Assembly: GCA_002077065.1 (NCBI GenBank)
Contig: NAJO01000005.1
Coordinates: 496,001 to 560,000 of the forward strand
DNA from: Cryoendolithus antarcticus
Lineage: Eukaryota > Ascomycota > Dothideomycetes > Cladosporiales > Cladosporiaceae
DNA: 64,000 nt
Reading direction: 5' to 3'
Shown here: piece by piece, positions 1-11,379 of the stretch
How the letters are laid out: every line of letters starts with the position of its first letter
How positions within the stretch are numbered: position 1 is the stretch's first letter
Made by a program: the position numbers and the translations under genes
Notes under the pieces: model-generated
The model's database searches: none
Told to the model about the DNA's origin: nothing
Seen by the model: only the letters and a program-made list of their open reading frames with translations

Positions 1-652
1 CGTCCTCGAACTTTGCCCACTTGATCCAGTTACGTGCTTCCGGATGCACGATCGTAAACCGCTCGAAAATGTTCCTCGCTCTCTCGAACTCGCCGTACCT
101 CTTCTCCAGCTTAATGTACGCCAGCCAAGCCGCCTCATCCGGTTCCCAGCTCATCCACCTCTCAAATACCTGTCGCACATTCGGAATCTGCCCCAGCATC
201 TCCTCCATGTACACATACTTATACCACAGCTTATCAATTCTCGGCTGGATCGTCACAGCTCGATCGAGTACGTTCCTCGCATGATTGATATTCCTCTCCT
301 TCATCTCCGCCTCCACATACCGCACCCATAGCTGCACATTCGTCGGATCGCAGTCCAACGCCCTCTCAAAGACTGATCGAGCTCGTCGATACTCCTTCTG
401 CTCCAATTCCCACATGGCATAGCGGAGCCAGTTGCCCATGTTGATCCGATTGCGGCGGACATAGTCCTCGAACTCGCGCCGCTTGCGCCCTTGGAATTCA
501 TGAAGCTCTTCAAGATCTGCGAAGCGCTGAGTAGGGGCCTTGACTCCTTCCTCCTGTCTGTCTACGGCTTCGCGGAGGAGCTGCTCGGCGGAGATCTGCT
601 GAGGTGCGGCGGCCTTGTTCTTGACCCGGGGAGGGCCGCGCGAGGACTCCAT
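1..652 (-). CDS. CLF1: Pre-mRNA-splicing factor CLF1 (crooked neck-like), N-terminal part
   Basis: The minus strand has an open frame from an ATG at 652-650 to the window edge, about 217 codons, so the C-terminal part is missing. The protein is a run of half-a-TPR (HAT) repeats, with spaced W..Y...E and R.(I/V)(F/Y)ERA motifs such as [14 protein letters not shown] and ARNVLDRAV. The N-terminal motif [26 protein letters not shown] is typical of the Clf1/Syf3/CRNKL1 family. This family scaffolds the Prp19-associated (NineTeen) complex in the spliceosome and acts in the nucleus. No intron is visible in this part. The start is the first Met of the frame and precedes a short charged leader ending in EQLLREA, as in homologues. 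Recognition is from family knowledge; the retained repeats are seen directly. Confidence 0.93.
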   Translation of the reverse strand, partial: MESSRGPPRVKNKAAAPQQISAEQLLREAVDRQEEGVKAPTQRFADLEELHEFQGRKRREFEDYVRRNRINMGNWLRYAMWELEQKEYRRARSVFERALDCDPTNVQLWVRYVEAEMKERNINHARNVLDRAVTIQPRIDKLWYKYVYMEEMLGQIPNVRQVFERWMSWEPDEAAWLAYIKLEKRYGEFERARNIFERFTIVHPEARNWIKWAKFED

Positions 653-1046
653 GGCGGCGGTGGGGGAAGTGAGAGCACCGATACTGCCAGTCCACTATGC
701 TGCGTGGTAGGTGTAGCGCCACAGAGAGCAAAGCTGCAGATGTCGCAAAGTGAATGAATTGAATGTTCGCAGTATGTGTTGCATGTAAGCAGGTAAGCCG
801 AGAGCTGCGCCTCACATCCGATCCTCAGCCACAACTCGACGACTAACGCCAAGGACGACCTGGTGGTCTTGCGACTTCATTCACAGTCGCCGTCTTGATC
901 ATTGCTAGATTCCAGTAGAGCAAGTGAGGTGGACAGATTGCCAGGCTTACTGATCTCCTCGACTTTGGCCGAGTCTGAACTCATCACATGCGACTTGACC
1001 GTGGCACCAGGCATCTCTACTCCCATACTATTCGATAGCGGCGACA
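653..1046. promoter_or_regulatory. Divergent intergenic region, CLF1 / verprolin
   Basis: These 394 bases separate two divergently transcribed genes and must hold both core promoters. I see no clear TATA box or other named site. Confidence 0.5.
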
Positions 1047-2653
1047 ATGCCAGCACCACCTCCACCCCCGCCGCCGCCGCCCATGCCAGGAGGCTTTGGA
1101 GGTACGCATGAAATCATGAGGCCCCCTCGCGCATTGCTGACCCTCTTCTAGGGCCTCCACCACCACCTCCCCCACCACCCGGAGGACTACCAGCTAGGCC
1201 ACCACCGACAGAAGCTAAGGGAAGAGTAAGTGCCCAGGGCAATGTGGCAAGCAACACTGGGGCTCGTTACTGAACGCATGACCAGGGCGCACTGCTCGGC
1301 GACATCACCAAAGGTGCACGGCTCAAGAAAGTGGCTCAGGTTAACGACAGGTCGGCTCCCATAATCGATGCCAAAGTTACAAACAATGCGGGACCACCGA
1401 CGGGAGGTGCGCCTCCAGTGCCTGGACTTCGACCGCCAACTACGACAACTCGAGCGCGGAGCAATAGCGATCAGGGACAGACCTCGCCAGTGGCTGCGAG
1501 TAGTGAGGCAGCACCACAACTGGGAGGGTTGTTCGCAGGAGGCATGCCGAAGTTGCGGAAGTCAGGCGGTATCAAGACAGGGGCGTATGATTCAGATCCG
1601 GAGACAGCTTCACGGAGCACATCCAATCCGATCGCACCGAGGCTACCACCCACGAGACCGAATGGTGCTGCACCGAGACCACCTGGCGCACCTCCACTGC
1701 CTCCGAGCAGTGCGCCATCAATACCCACGATCGCAGATACCCCAACAATGCCATCACGACTTGCTGCATTGCGACCTACGCCGAACACTACTAACTCTAC
1801 ACCCTCGATAGCTGGGAAGCCGAAACCTCCACCACCAATAGGCAAGAAACCGCCCCTACCGCCTCCTACCTCGCGGAAGCCATCCTCTGCTGCTCCAGCT
1901 GTGCCGTCACCACCACGGGCATCAACACCAGACTCATCAGCTCCTCCTGCACCTCCACCACCACCTCCCTCTGGACTCGCGCCACGACCTCCACCAATAG
2001 CACGTAACACTGCGCCACCAGAGGCACCAGCACCACCGCCTCCTCCAACACCGCACGCTCAAACGAACGGACACGCATCGATGGCCGAGTTTGCAGCGCG
2101 TAACGCCTTCCGAGCTTCGTCACCTGCGAACGTGGCTCCACCTCCTCCGCCACCGCCACCCTCGCAACAATACACGGCTCCGTTAACACCTGGCGTGGCT
2201 CCTCCACCTCCTCCTCCACCTCCACCATCCGCAGCTCCCTCACGGCCACCTTCACAAGCTCCAGCTCCACCTCCGCCACCTCCAACCGCACAACGCTCAT
2301 CCCCGGCGCCTCCCCCACCACCTCCTCCACCACAAGTCACACAACGAGCTTCATCCGCAAGTATACCAACAGCCGGTGGCGTGCCAATGGGGGCTCTAGC
2401 GCAAGCAATGCAGCCCATGGACGCTTCCATGTACACGCTCAGTAACGGCCGACCGAGAGGCGATAGCAGTGCGACTGGGAAGGCTAGCCTGGGCAATGGA
2501 GGAGGCGGGCATGTGATGGCTGTGCAAGATACGAGATTCAAGTTCCAGCCGGACTCGTCATTACCTATGCCTCGACAGTTCACTGGCGTGCAGAAGCGGT
2601 ATCGAGCTGGGAGGGGGAGTAGTGTCCCGCTGGATTTGGGCGCTTATGAGTAG
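1047..2653 (+). CDS. VRP1: Verprolin / WASP-interacting protein (WIP) family
   Basis: Model with three exons, 1047..1101, 1152..1225 and 1286..2653, giving about 498 residues; exon phases agree. The N-terminus is polyproline, then a WH2 actin-binding motif begins near residue 44 (GALLGDITKGARLKKV, with the LKKV actin-contact motif). The rest is a long proline-rich, low-complexity region with many PPPPPP stretches (profilin, SH3 and EVH1 ligands). The C-terminal FKFQPDSSLPMPRQF resembles the WASP-binding tail of WIP/verprolin. These proteins stabilise Las17/WASP at cortical actin patches for Arp2/3 activation and endocytosis. Introns have GTACGC..TTCTAG and GTAAGT..CCAG ends. The long antisense Gly-rich frames over this gene are shadows of its Pro codons. 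Confidence 0.9.
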
Positions 2654-2929
2654 TGTAAATGTGTGAGAGCGTGTAAGCAAGTCTACACTACGCCATACTC
2701 TCCCATGGTAGGACGATCGTCTGCCTGATGCCCCCCGTTTGTCTCGAATCTCGTGCTCCCACATTTCTAGCCAGCTCCTACTCCTCTAGATGCCCGTTCG
2801 TGACCCAAACATTTTGTGAGCCAATCAGCGTCCTCGAGCCACTAACCACTTCAAACATCTTGAAAGTCATCACCTACCTCTCCAACAGCTTGAGATCCTC
2901 GCCGCCATCATTATCTCTTCTCACGCACA

Positions 2930-3463
2930 ATGGCCTCCCCTGCCCCGATAATCGACCCACTCCGCTTCGCCGCCGCCCTCGTCGAACTCCCCCTCGACGC
3001 CTTATACTCCAAAGCCGCCGAACTCCGCAACAGCATCACACAGCTCCGTTCCTCCAACGCGCAAATGCTGCCTTTTGCTGAGGACGGGGATGCGGAGTGT
3101 AGAGAGGCGATGTTTGAGAATCTGGCTGTGATTGGACGGATGCAGGAGAGGGTTACTTTGATAAGGGAGGAGGTTGAGAGGCGGGGGCAAGTCTGGCATG
3201 ATGGGGATGGCGATGGAGACCACGTGATGGGTGGAACTGGAGAGGGGAGGCTGACAGGAAGTGGGGTTGGGACAGAGGCTGGGGAGCAGATTTGGGTCGA
3301 GAGGGGAGGTGCTGGGGCGGGGTCGAATGGAGTTATTGGGAGTGTGGCCCCGAGGACGAATGGGGCAGGTGCTGGGAGTGGGAGGCTGACGGATGAGGAG
3401 TTGAGAAGGAGGGTAGAGGCGCAGCTTGCTGAGGATGAAGAGGGAGACGGCGTTCATTTGTGA
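2930..3463 (+). CDS. Small acidic protein, possibly Tma17/Adc17-like
   Basis: Single-exon ORF of 177 residues starting at the first ATG after a CT-rich leader. The first 90 residues form a helical segment with motif ALYSKAAELRNSITQLRSSN, then an acidic stretch and ERVTLIREEVERRG. This resembles the fungal translation-machinery-associated 17 family, whose yeast member Adc17 helps assemble the proteasome base through Rpt6. The second half is Gly- and Ser-rich, ending in RRRVEAQLAEDEEGDGVHL. The N-terminal heptad-like pattern is seen directly; the family assignment is from memory and moderate. Codon use shifts after residue 40 from C-ending codons to a purine-rich composition. Confidence 0.55.
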   Translation: MASPAPIIDPLRFAAALVELPLDALYSKAAELRNSITQLRSSNAQMLPFAEDGDAECREAMFENLAVIGRMQERVTLIREEVERRGQVWHDGDGDGDHVMGGTGEGRLTGSGVGTEAGEQIWVERGGAGAGSNGVIGSVAPRTNGAGAGSGRLTDEELRRRVEAQLAEDEEGDGVHL

Positions 3464-6400
3464 TCTGTGGAAGTCAAGCGGCTTCGATCGATTGAGAGCG
3501 AGATGTAAGGATGTCTCGCAGCACCAGAGCCGGCATGGACGCAACAACTCGATTGCGCCGACCATGATCTACACGGCTCCCGACGGTGGAACTCGCTGTC
3601 ATCTCGGACTCGTTGTGCTCAGCAAATGCTACTGGCTGCATGAAACAGGCAGGCAGAGCGTGGGCGCACTCTCTTGGAAGGACCTCCTACCAGTAAGTCG
3701 CAGCGTCCGCCTATGAGACTTGGTCGCACCATGATCATATTTTTGGTAGATCGCTGACTATCTCGGAAAGCTTAAAGCATCCCGCTGCCTACCTAGCTTC
3801 TACTGGCTTCGAAGTTCCATCTGAGGTTATATTGCCCACCGCATTTGTGACGACAGAACCATCTCGCAATACAAGAAGGTTCTGAATTGCGGACCGATCG
3901 GAGTGCGGCTCTTCCTCGGCCCTAGACTTGTCTCCCACGCTGTCGTCTCCGTTGCATGTCAATACTGGACGCTCGAGAGCGAAAGTCGCCGAGTCGTGTC
4001 GCAGCGCCCAGGACCTAGAGGCAGTGTACTCCCGTGGACCGTGAAATTATGCAGCTGTCCAGTGGCCAGTATGCAGTAGCGTAAAGACGCTGTTACCAGC
4101 CAAGCGGTCAGAGACGCGTCACAGGAACAAGCACATCACCGCGTCTGAGCATGTATTACGCAGCCATAGCAAAAGTCCGGCGAAAATGGAGACCTTTGAC
4201 GACAGCGTGACAATCTGGTGCAGAGCGCTGCCGGCGAATAATTCCATTGGCGCAGTCAGGAGCAGCATCAGACTCTTGGAGTTGTGGCGGCATCGAGGAG
4301 TCCACCAACAAATGTCGCGTCCCTGTGACTGGCCGTTCTTGCAGTCTGTGTCCTATCACATTCCTTTACATGCCATTGGTCGTGGACTCTGGTCGAGCAT
4401 GCGGTCGAGCCTGAATTTCATGCGCTCCTCCTGATCAGGCCGCGCTTCCAAATCATGGCGAGCGTCGTCATCAGTTGACCCTCGCTTCGATGAAGCCAAC
4501 AATCATTGGACGACTTCACCAGGCGATGCGACAAGTCGACATGTTGGAGACATCGCTTGGCTATTTTGCGTCGCAGCAGTAGAAGTGGCAGCCCGCTCTT
4601 ACCGCACTGTCCGCTCATATTAGCAACACGAATAGCATTGCGGACCCGACTTTCAACTTAGCGCACGACCAGGGACGCTGTATCAGGATCGCAGGCCCAG
4701 ACCGACTTATTCCCACACTGCTGCCGGGCATAGCGGTATTCCATTGACAGGGCACTCAGCCTCCCATGTGCTTTTCAACTTTCGGTCAGCATCAGCCGCA
4801 AGGCACGGAAACAGGGCGTTCGTATTCCGAATCACGGGCCGGCGCACCGACTTGTTGGTATCTGCGGTCTGGTTTCATACGAGCGATATAAACACGGCCG
4901 TAGGCGATGTTGCGATCGGCGTGAAGACGCGTGTTCGAGCGCGGTATGAAGGACTGAGGCTGTGCGTAAGCCAACGTGTAGGTACCCGGTGGCTTTTTGG
5001 GAGAAAGACAGCGAGGAAGAGTAAGCATGATCCTTGAGGCTAAAGAGTACCAGCCTTGTTGAAGCTTAATGCGGCTTGGCAACACGAAAGACGGGGAATC
5101 GTCCGGTTGAGCTTTGGTACAACGAAAACGAGGCTTCTAGTGGGATGACCTGCAGGGCGTGAGGTATGCAAGGAAGCAACTGCACTAGAGGACCCATCTA
5201 CAATAGCCTGCGCATAGGTGAGTCGGGAAGGTTTGAGGGCCGAGTCAGTATCGTTCGATGGAAGCATTCCGTAGCGTGATTACCTACACATGCATGCTTC
5301 GTCATCTGCACCCACTGAGTCGTGGAAACGCAATGAACTCCGCCACATGCATCTTCACGCCCTTGCGATGACGAGAAGGCCATCGCCAGACTACCTGATG
5401 CTTGTTGGTACTGCGCACAAGACCGCATTGCGTTCATACAGTCTGGATCATCCGCTTTGTCGCCGATCGGATACCGCAAAGTGATCCGCTGCAAGTGGCT
5501 GACTCGAGCCTGCGGTGTCTCTGACTCTGCTGCAGATAGGCGACGACAATATCGGCTCCACTTACGGCATGCAAAGGGATCGGAATCCAGGCGATACGAT
5601 CTGGTCTACTGATGCCTTCTGGCCTTGGTCTGTCTACACACAGGGCGTGCGTTCGATGATGGACGTGACGACGACCTCTATTAGACGAGATCTACTGACG
5701 GCCGATAGAGCGCTAGGTCGGTCGGAGCCGACACGGTTTTGCAGCTGCATCAGATGCTTCTGTCACTTTATGCATGCACATCTTGGAGAACTCAACAAAT
5801 CTGACCGACTTGCTGTAACTTCTACTGTGTGGACCCAGCTAGGCCAGAAGAAGCCATCGCTCATGCGAGTATAGTATGACGAAGACGGCAACTCCGATCT
5901 TTGATGCGCCATGTCGCGAATTGCGCTTTACGCAGTACAATGGGCACTGCTGAACAGCCTTGCACACTACATACAATTCACTTATCTCCAGAGGCTGCTT
6001 GGCATCTCAGAGCACGTTGGTGCAGTACCAGGAGCTGGTACGGCTGTGCCATCATCGCACCTACTCCTTCCAGCGTCTGGAGCATTTTGCTATTAGCAAT
6101 AGAACCTAGGCGTTCGCGTTGGAAAGGTCGTATTCGCTTCCCGCGGAGATAAGACTCGAGATTCCATAATTCCTCCACATCGTCCATCTGCCTGGACCTG
6201 CCTCTCATCGGACTGGCTGAGAGGAGAAACATTGCCAGTGTCTGTACAACAGCATACCAAGCCCCATAGATGCACGCTCTCATGTCATCAATCGATGTTC
6301 GAACAAAGTGCTGACCATCATAACGTGCGGCTTGCCTGGTAGGGCTGAGGATCCGCAACGTGCAACGGCTCGTCTAACGGGCATAATCACGCTCCCGCTC

Positions 6401-7784
6401 TCGTTAAAGCCCACGTGTCGCAGCTCGGTTGCCAGCTATTGATAGCCCGATGACCAAACCTCGCTCCGAATTTACAGAATGTCCTGCAATCTTGCGAAGG
6501 CAGGCGCTGAATCGTTGACGGATGCAATTCACATGGTCAGGGTCACTACAATGATGGTGACATCTTGACGTTGAGCCAGATGCTATTGTGCCACATCCGA
6601 CCCGTGCGAAAGTGACCACAGCCTTCAGATTGCGTTCAGCGCGATCGCGCGCCTAAGACGAGATCCTCGCGCCGCGCTCAAGAGATGCGATGTGACCATG
6701 CGCCGGAACCTTGTGGCAGTCGCTGGTTCACCAACGATCAATTGGTCAGTTCGCTGAACCTTTCGAAGGCACTGCAAGACAGTCAAGCTCGCGAGATGTC
6801 GCTCTGTTGAGACTCGACGCCGCACACATGGTATTTGACGCGATGCGACCTCTCGCGCGCAATGATCAGCGCGGCTCTGTTAGACGAGCGACATGCATTG
6901 TGGATATTTCAGCACCGAGATAATCGTGTAGCAGCATTTGCCAAGTAATTTGGGGCCCCCACATTCGACTGTGTTTCAGAGCATCACCCATCGCACCGCA
7001 AACGATGATCTCTATGCTGCACGTTGTGATTAATATGCTTTCCAGGCAATGTATTGGCAACGGAGCACATGCGATATCACATCGGCATTGTCATACGTCG
7101 TCGGCTGTCACGGCTGCAACGGGTTTGGAAAATTACCAATACCGTTCTGTAACTTCTTCCACGACCGCGATGATTCCGTCTGTTGCACTCGCTGTTAGAC
7201 ATCCTGATGAAGACGTGCCTATGCTGCGCACTGAGAGCTCACCAAGCAACCCAAAAGAGGTACCGCTGGCTCGCACTATATATGTTGCGCCCTTTGTAAT
7301 CATCAGCCCTGTGGCCCCGGCGGGGCATCCGTGCTAGCTCGCTTGCTGCCCACCGCCAAATGCAAGCCTGGTGCCAGCTCCATGATGCATGTGCGGGACG
7401 CGGAACCGCAGGGTCTCGCAAGGCCGCCAGCCCAGCGGTGCCCGTTTGTTGCAACACTCGGACTTTGCGCAGCCTTGCACGCGGTCCAGCCGTATACGGT
7501 TTTGATTTGGCAGGGGCTGGCGTGTGGAGGAGGACGCCTCTGCTGCAGCACATGGCTCGGATGCGAGCAGGGGTCCGGCATCGCTCGCTCGAGTATGCGA
7601 TGGTGACCTGACCTACGGCTGAGTCGATATATGGGGGCAGATGGCCCCATCATGAGCTGCTTGTTCGCATCCTACAGCACCGCTTCCTCCAGGTATTCCG
7701 TTGATCACTTCCCTTTCCACTAGAACCGGTCAAGGCTACCTTCAACCTCTCTTATCCCTCAGCTAGACATTGGAGCTTGCATCA
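3464..7784. other. 4.3 kb stretch without a recognisable gene
   Basis: No frame gives a recognisable protein, and short ORFs lie on both strands without coding-like composition. No tRNA boxes, transposon ORF, terminal repeats or AT-rich RIP signature were seen. The last 100 bases before 7785 are pyrimidine-rich (CTTCCCTTTCC and CCTCTCTTATCCCTC blocks), typical of a fungal core promoter. The length suggests an extended regulatory region or long 5' leader for the bZIP gene, or lncRNA; this is inference. Confidence 0.5.
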
Positions 7785-8811
7785 ATGTATCAACGGCCAA
7801 CAATGGCTCGACCCGCCAGCTACTCATACCCACCACAGTACGCAATGCAGCAACAACCATCAAAGCAGTACCCAACTGCGCACAGCACGAGCAGTGCATA
7901 CAGTGCCAGTGCGAACCCCAACGAAGACTGGACCAAGATCTCAGACCTAGCAGAGCGAAGGAGGATACAGAATCGGATAGCCCAACGCAACTATCGTACG
8001 TTGACTGTCTTTCACGTTTACGCTCCCACTCACTGACATTCACATTAGGCAAGAAGTTGAAGAAGCGCCTTGAGGACCTCGAGCGACGCGCAGGATCCAC
8101 CTCCACATCACCAGAGGTCAGAACCAGGGAACTTGCTTCGTCAGATAGCGGCATGTCGAGTCACAACTCTGGCGACGAAAGTCATCGACCTCGGTCGATC
8201 AGTAATCAAATGCTTCGAGATCGCACGCCAGACATGGTGCCGCAACACTACATTCTACCATCCTCGGACGATCGAAGTATGTTCGCACAGCAGTACACAC
8301 GGCAGCTCTCGACTTCGCCTCCACCTTTCTCCTACGTGTCTGGACCGTCCCAGGACGCCTCGAGCTATGCCACATACGCGAACTCGATGTCTTACAACAA
8401 CTTCCCTTCCGGCATGGACATGCCACTTTACCCCTCATACGTGCAACCCATGCATCAAGCGTACACAGGCCTCTCAACACCGCCGATCAAACAGGAGTTC
8501 TTCGGCGGTGAGGATGAGATGAGCCCTTTCAGTATGGGCTACGCCTCCATCGCCGGTGTGGACGCTGCTACAGCTCAAGTATACTCGGACATGGCTGCAA
8601 GTGTGAGTAACCCTGCTCAAGCGCCCGCTTTCTCGCGCAGCTACAGCTACCCACAATGATCCGACGGGACCGGGCTGATTCGATACGCTTCACATAGACG
8701 CCATTCTTCACCGAGAAAGCGGAGTTCTTCGAACCGTTGTCGCCTGGGATGTGGCCGCGGACGCCGGCCAGTATGCCACGATCCCCGGAGATGGGACTGT
8801 ACGATGAATGA
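7785..8811 (+). CDS. bZIP transcription factor (fungal, short zipper type)
   Basis: Preferred model with exons 7785..7995, 8049..8602 and 8698..8811, about 292 residues, phases consistent. Across the first junction the protein reads ERRRIQNRIAQRNYR then KKLKKRLEDLERRA, a YAP-like basic region (N..AQRNYR) with a very short leucine zipper. The remainder is Ser/Pro/Tyr-rich, as in activation regions. The second intron starts GTGAGTAACC, has a CTGAT branch-like site and ends CACATAG. Splicing adds TPFFTEKAEFFEPLSPGMWP and an end in MPRSPEMGLYDE. If it is retained, translation stops at 8659 after SRSYSYPQ (273 residues). The start ATG follows a CT-rich tract. The target genes are unknown; the DNA-binding role rests on the basic region. 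Confidence 0.85.
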
Positions 8812-10061
8812 GACGCAAAGTCTACGGATGCATCCTCGGGCGACTCAATGCTGTCTCAGACATGCCTGGAGGCCTAGTCGGGCAATGTGGCTTGCAGCAA
8901 CGAGACATACGACAACACGATTCTGCCGACAGGGACACTGGGCATAGACCGGAACGCCACGGCAGCGGATAGAAGCTACCCGCGAGGCGAGACAGCCATG
9001 TAACGATGGATGCAGTTGTTGAGAACGATTGCATCGGTGTGGCTCGGGCAATGGAGATGCGGTGGTGTCCTGACAGCAGCCGGCTTTGATCGGACATCGA
9101 GGGGTGGTCTCGAATGTGTCTTCCCCGCCATCCCAGCCAGCCACGCAACAACATAGCTGTCGTAAGGTAGCATTTCAACGAATTGTTTGAGTCATAGAGG
9201 CTCAGGGAATCATGCCCGTTATCGCATGTATCAATGAAGAGATTTGCCAGAGAACCCCATGCTTTGACATCGCAATGCTGCAGGGCAAGCTACAAAAGCA
9301 TATAGAATACTGATCACCACCTTCGCTACATTGACCAGCTCTGTTGGGCGGAACCAACAGATGACAGCTGACCAAGACAAGACGGTGCCGTATGCTGTCA
9401 TAGGCGGTAGGGTGATCAACACAGTCAACACAGCTGTCACCCTGCAACTGTCTGATGCAGTATTTGCTTCGAGAGGTGACGAGCTCATCAGCGCACCACC
9501 TATGCAGCAAGCGTCTGTAGCATCATCGGTGATCCTCCGACCTTTTCGTACGTCGATAGCATGTTCACGGTCATGTAGACGTGCTTCACCTGACTCCACA
9601 CCAAGCGCAGCAAGACGACGCGTCACGTCGAAGCCACGCTGTAGATGATGAGCAAGTTTCTTGCGGTACGAGCATTCCGACGCGAGAGCGGGCCTTCCAC
9701 GTAGCTCGTGTGAACCCCGATCCTTCTGCTTCGTAGGTTCGGACGGACGCGGCTGGCGACTTGTAAGTGATCCGTCTGTCGCCTACGATACACGAGTGTT
9801 CGACCCAGGGAGTAGCTGTGGCTATCTTCCGCAAGAGCATTTTCAGCACGAGATACTGATAATGTATGCAAGTATGTTGACGTGAAGGTTGGGTAAGCGT
9901 TCATTCAGAGAGGTGCTTCGGTTAGCGCCTCCTGCACAGACCATGGTCTCCAACGTTCGATGAAGCCATGATGCTGTATACGACTACACATAGTTGACTA
10001 CGCGTTGCATGCCCAAGTAAGTGCATCTTAGTGGCCGACAGGGCTATAGCTTGCAAGAAGA
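8812..10061. other. Intergenic region, bZIP / CIA30
   Basis: About 1.25 kb with only short, non-coding-looking frames. It should hold the 3' end of the bZIP gene and the promoter of the CIA30-domain gene. No specific element was recognised. Confidence 0.4.
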
Positions 10062-11227
10062 ATGGCAAACATTTACGATGACCACAAGAAGAAGGAGGAC
10101 CTAGTGCTGTTCGGTGGAAGCGAGTAGGTCCCGGTCTCCCCATCTCGTTGTCAACGAGCGCAACGTGGTTGATCGTTACTGTAGAGGGTGGCACGAAGCA
10201 GACTGGACAGCAAGTGACGATCGCGTACGGGGCGGCAAGTCACAAGTACGTGAATATTGGATTTGACATCAAACCATGGGCTTGATTCCGATATGGATCG
10301 ATGTTAACAATGCCCACTGTAGAGTTATTTCGACTGTTCTGAGAAGACCGGACGCTTTCATGGGACGCTCGACATCAAGACACTGGGCGGTGCTGGCTTC
10401 GCCTCTCAGCGTACGACAGGGGACGATCAGAAGTGGGACTTGTCTGCCTACGCTGGCTTGCAGATCAACGTTGCGAAAGGCGACAGTGAGAGACTCTGGC
10501 AAATTGGGCTCGTTCGAGCTCTAAGTACTGAACTTCGTGACTACAGAGAAACGATACACCCTCACAGTGAAAGACACATTACTGCCACCCAACCCTGATG
10601 ACGGCCGGGAACAGTCGACGATCTCGTGGGAATGCGACTTCGAGCTGCCTCCGCAGGCAGAGGTGCGCCGCAAGATGTTTCACTCATGCTCGATTCGCGG
10701 TCCTGACATGCTTGTATAGCCCGGTCACACGACCGATCGACAGATATTTATCCCCTGGAAGAGCTTCAACCCGACGTTCCGCGGGCGATTGAAGAAAGAT
10801 GCCCACGCACTGGACACCAAGTCCATCAAGCGATTCAGTCTGCTCATGCGAAGGTCAGCGGAGACTCTACATTTCGAGAGCAGCGATGACGACCAGTACT
10901 GACCCATGAACAGCTTCTTCGGCACGCAAGAGGGCGATTTCTCGATCACCATCACTTCGATCAAGGCTCTCGTGAAAGTACCGCCACCTGACGGCAATGA
11001 CGATGTGATCGTTGATCTCAATGCATTGGAGAAGGGTAATGCGGATGCCAATGCAAGCAATATTGCGAATGTAAGTGGATACATCAACTTGTGATGCTCG
11101 ACTCAACGCTGACATGCCGTAGAGGAGGTCTTTGTTCGATGGTTTCACGCGGCGGACCCAAGCGCTGACCTTCTATACGCTCATCGTCTTCGGCTTTCTC
11201 TACTTCGTCATTTTGCCACGTTGCTAG
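10062..11227 (+). CDS. CIA30-domain (NDUFAF1-like) protein with C-terminal membrane anchor
   Basis: Seven exons: 10062..10123, 10185..10245, 10323..10485, 10547..10662, 10720..10853, 10914..11070 and 11123..11227; 265 residues with all phases consistent. The spliced protein starts MANIYDDHKKKEDLVLFGGS, then has WTASDDRVRGGKSQSYF, FHGTLDIKTLGGAGFASQRT and TDRQIFIPWKSFNPTFRGR. These are the hallmarks of the complex I intermediate-associated protein 30 fold. Canonical CIA30 helps assemble the membrane arm of complex I in mitochondria. This protein has no obvious N-terminal mitochondrial presequence. It ends in a hydrophobic segment (LTFYTLIVFGFLYFVILP) followed by only RC, like a tail anchor. 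It is therefore likely a CIA30-fold paralogue; its exact role is uncertain. No single ORF covers it because every exon is short. Confidence 0.85.
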
Positions 11228-11379
11228 CTTTCTGAAGTATGGACGAGCATGGCAGCGAGGAAGGCGCACTTTTCGACGGCGATGTGCTTCGCGTTCGGAT
11301 CAGGGATTGCAGGGCCTCAGGACTGCTGCTTTGTTGCAAAGATCAGCTGAGAGCTCTTCGCTGGATCGGCCGGCCACGC

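Noticed and set aside
1471..2583. Long antisense Gly-rich and Val/Glu-rich ORFs opposite verprolin
   Set aside because: They are complements of the Pro codon runs in VRP1 and have no domain or start context of their own.
5515..5874. 119-codon ORF in the gene-free region
   Set aside because: No family resemblance, not supported by neighbouring exons, and within the expected chance length for this GC content.
7311..7330. GC-rich near-palindrome GGCCCCGGCGGGGC
   Set aside because: Single short copy with only a few paired bases; no basis for calling it a functional site.
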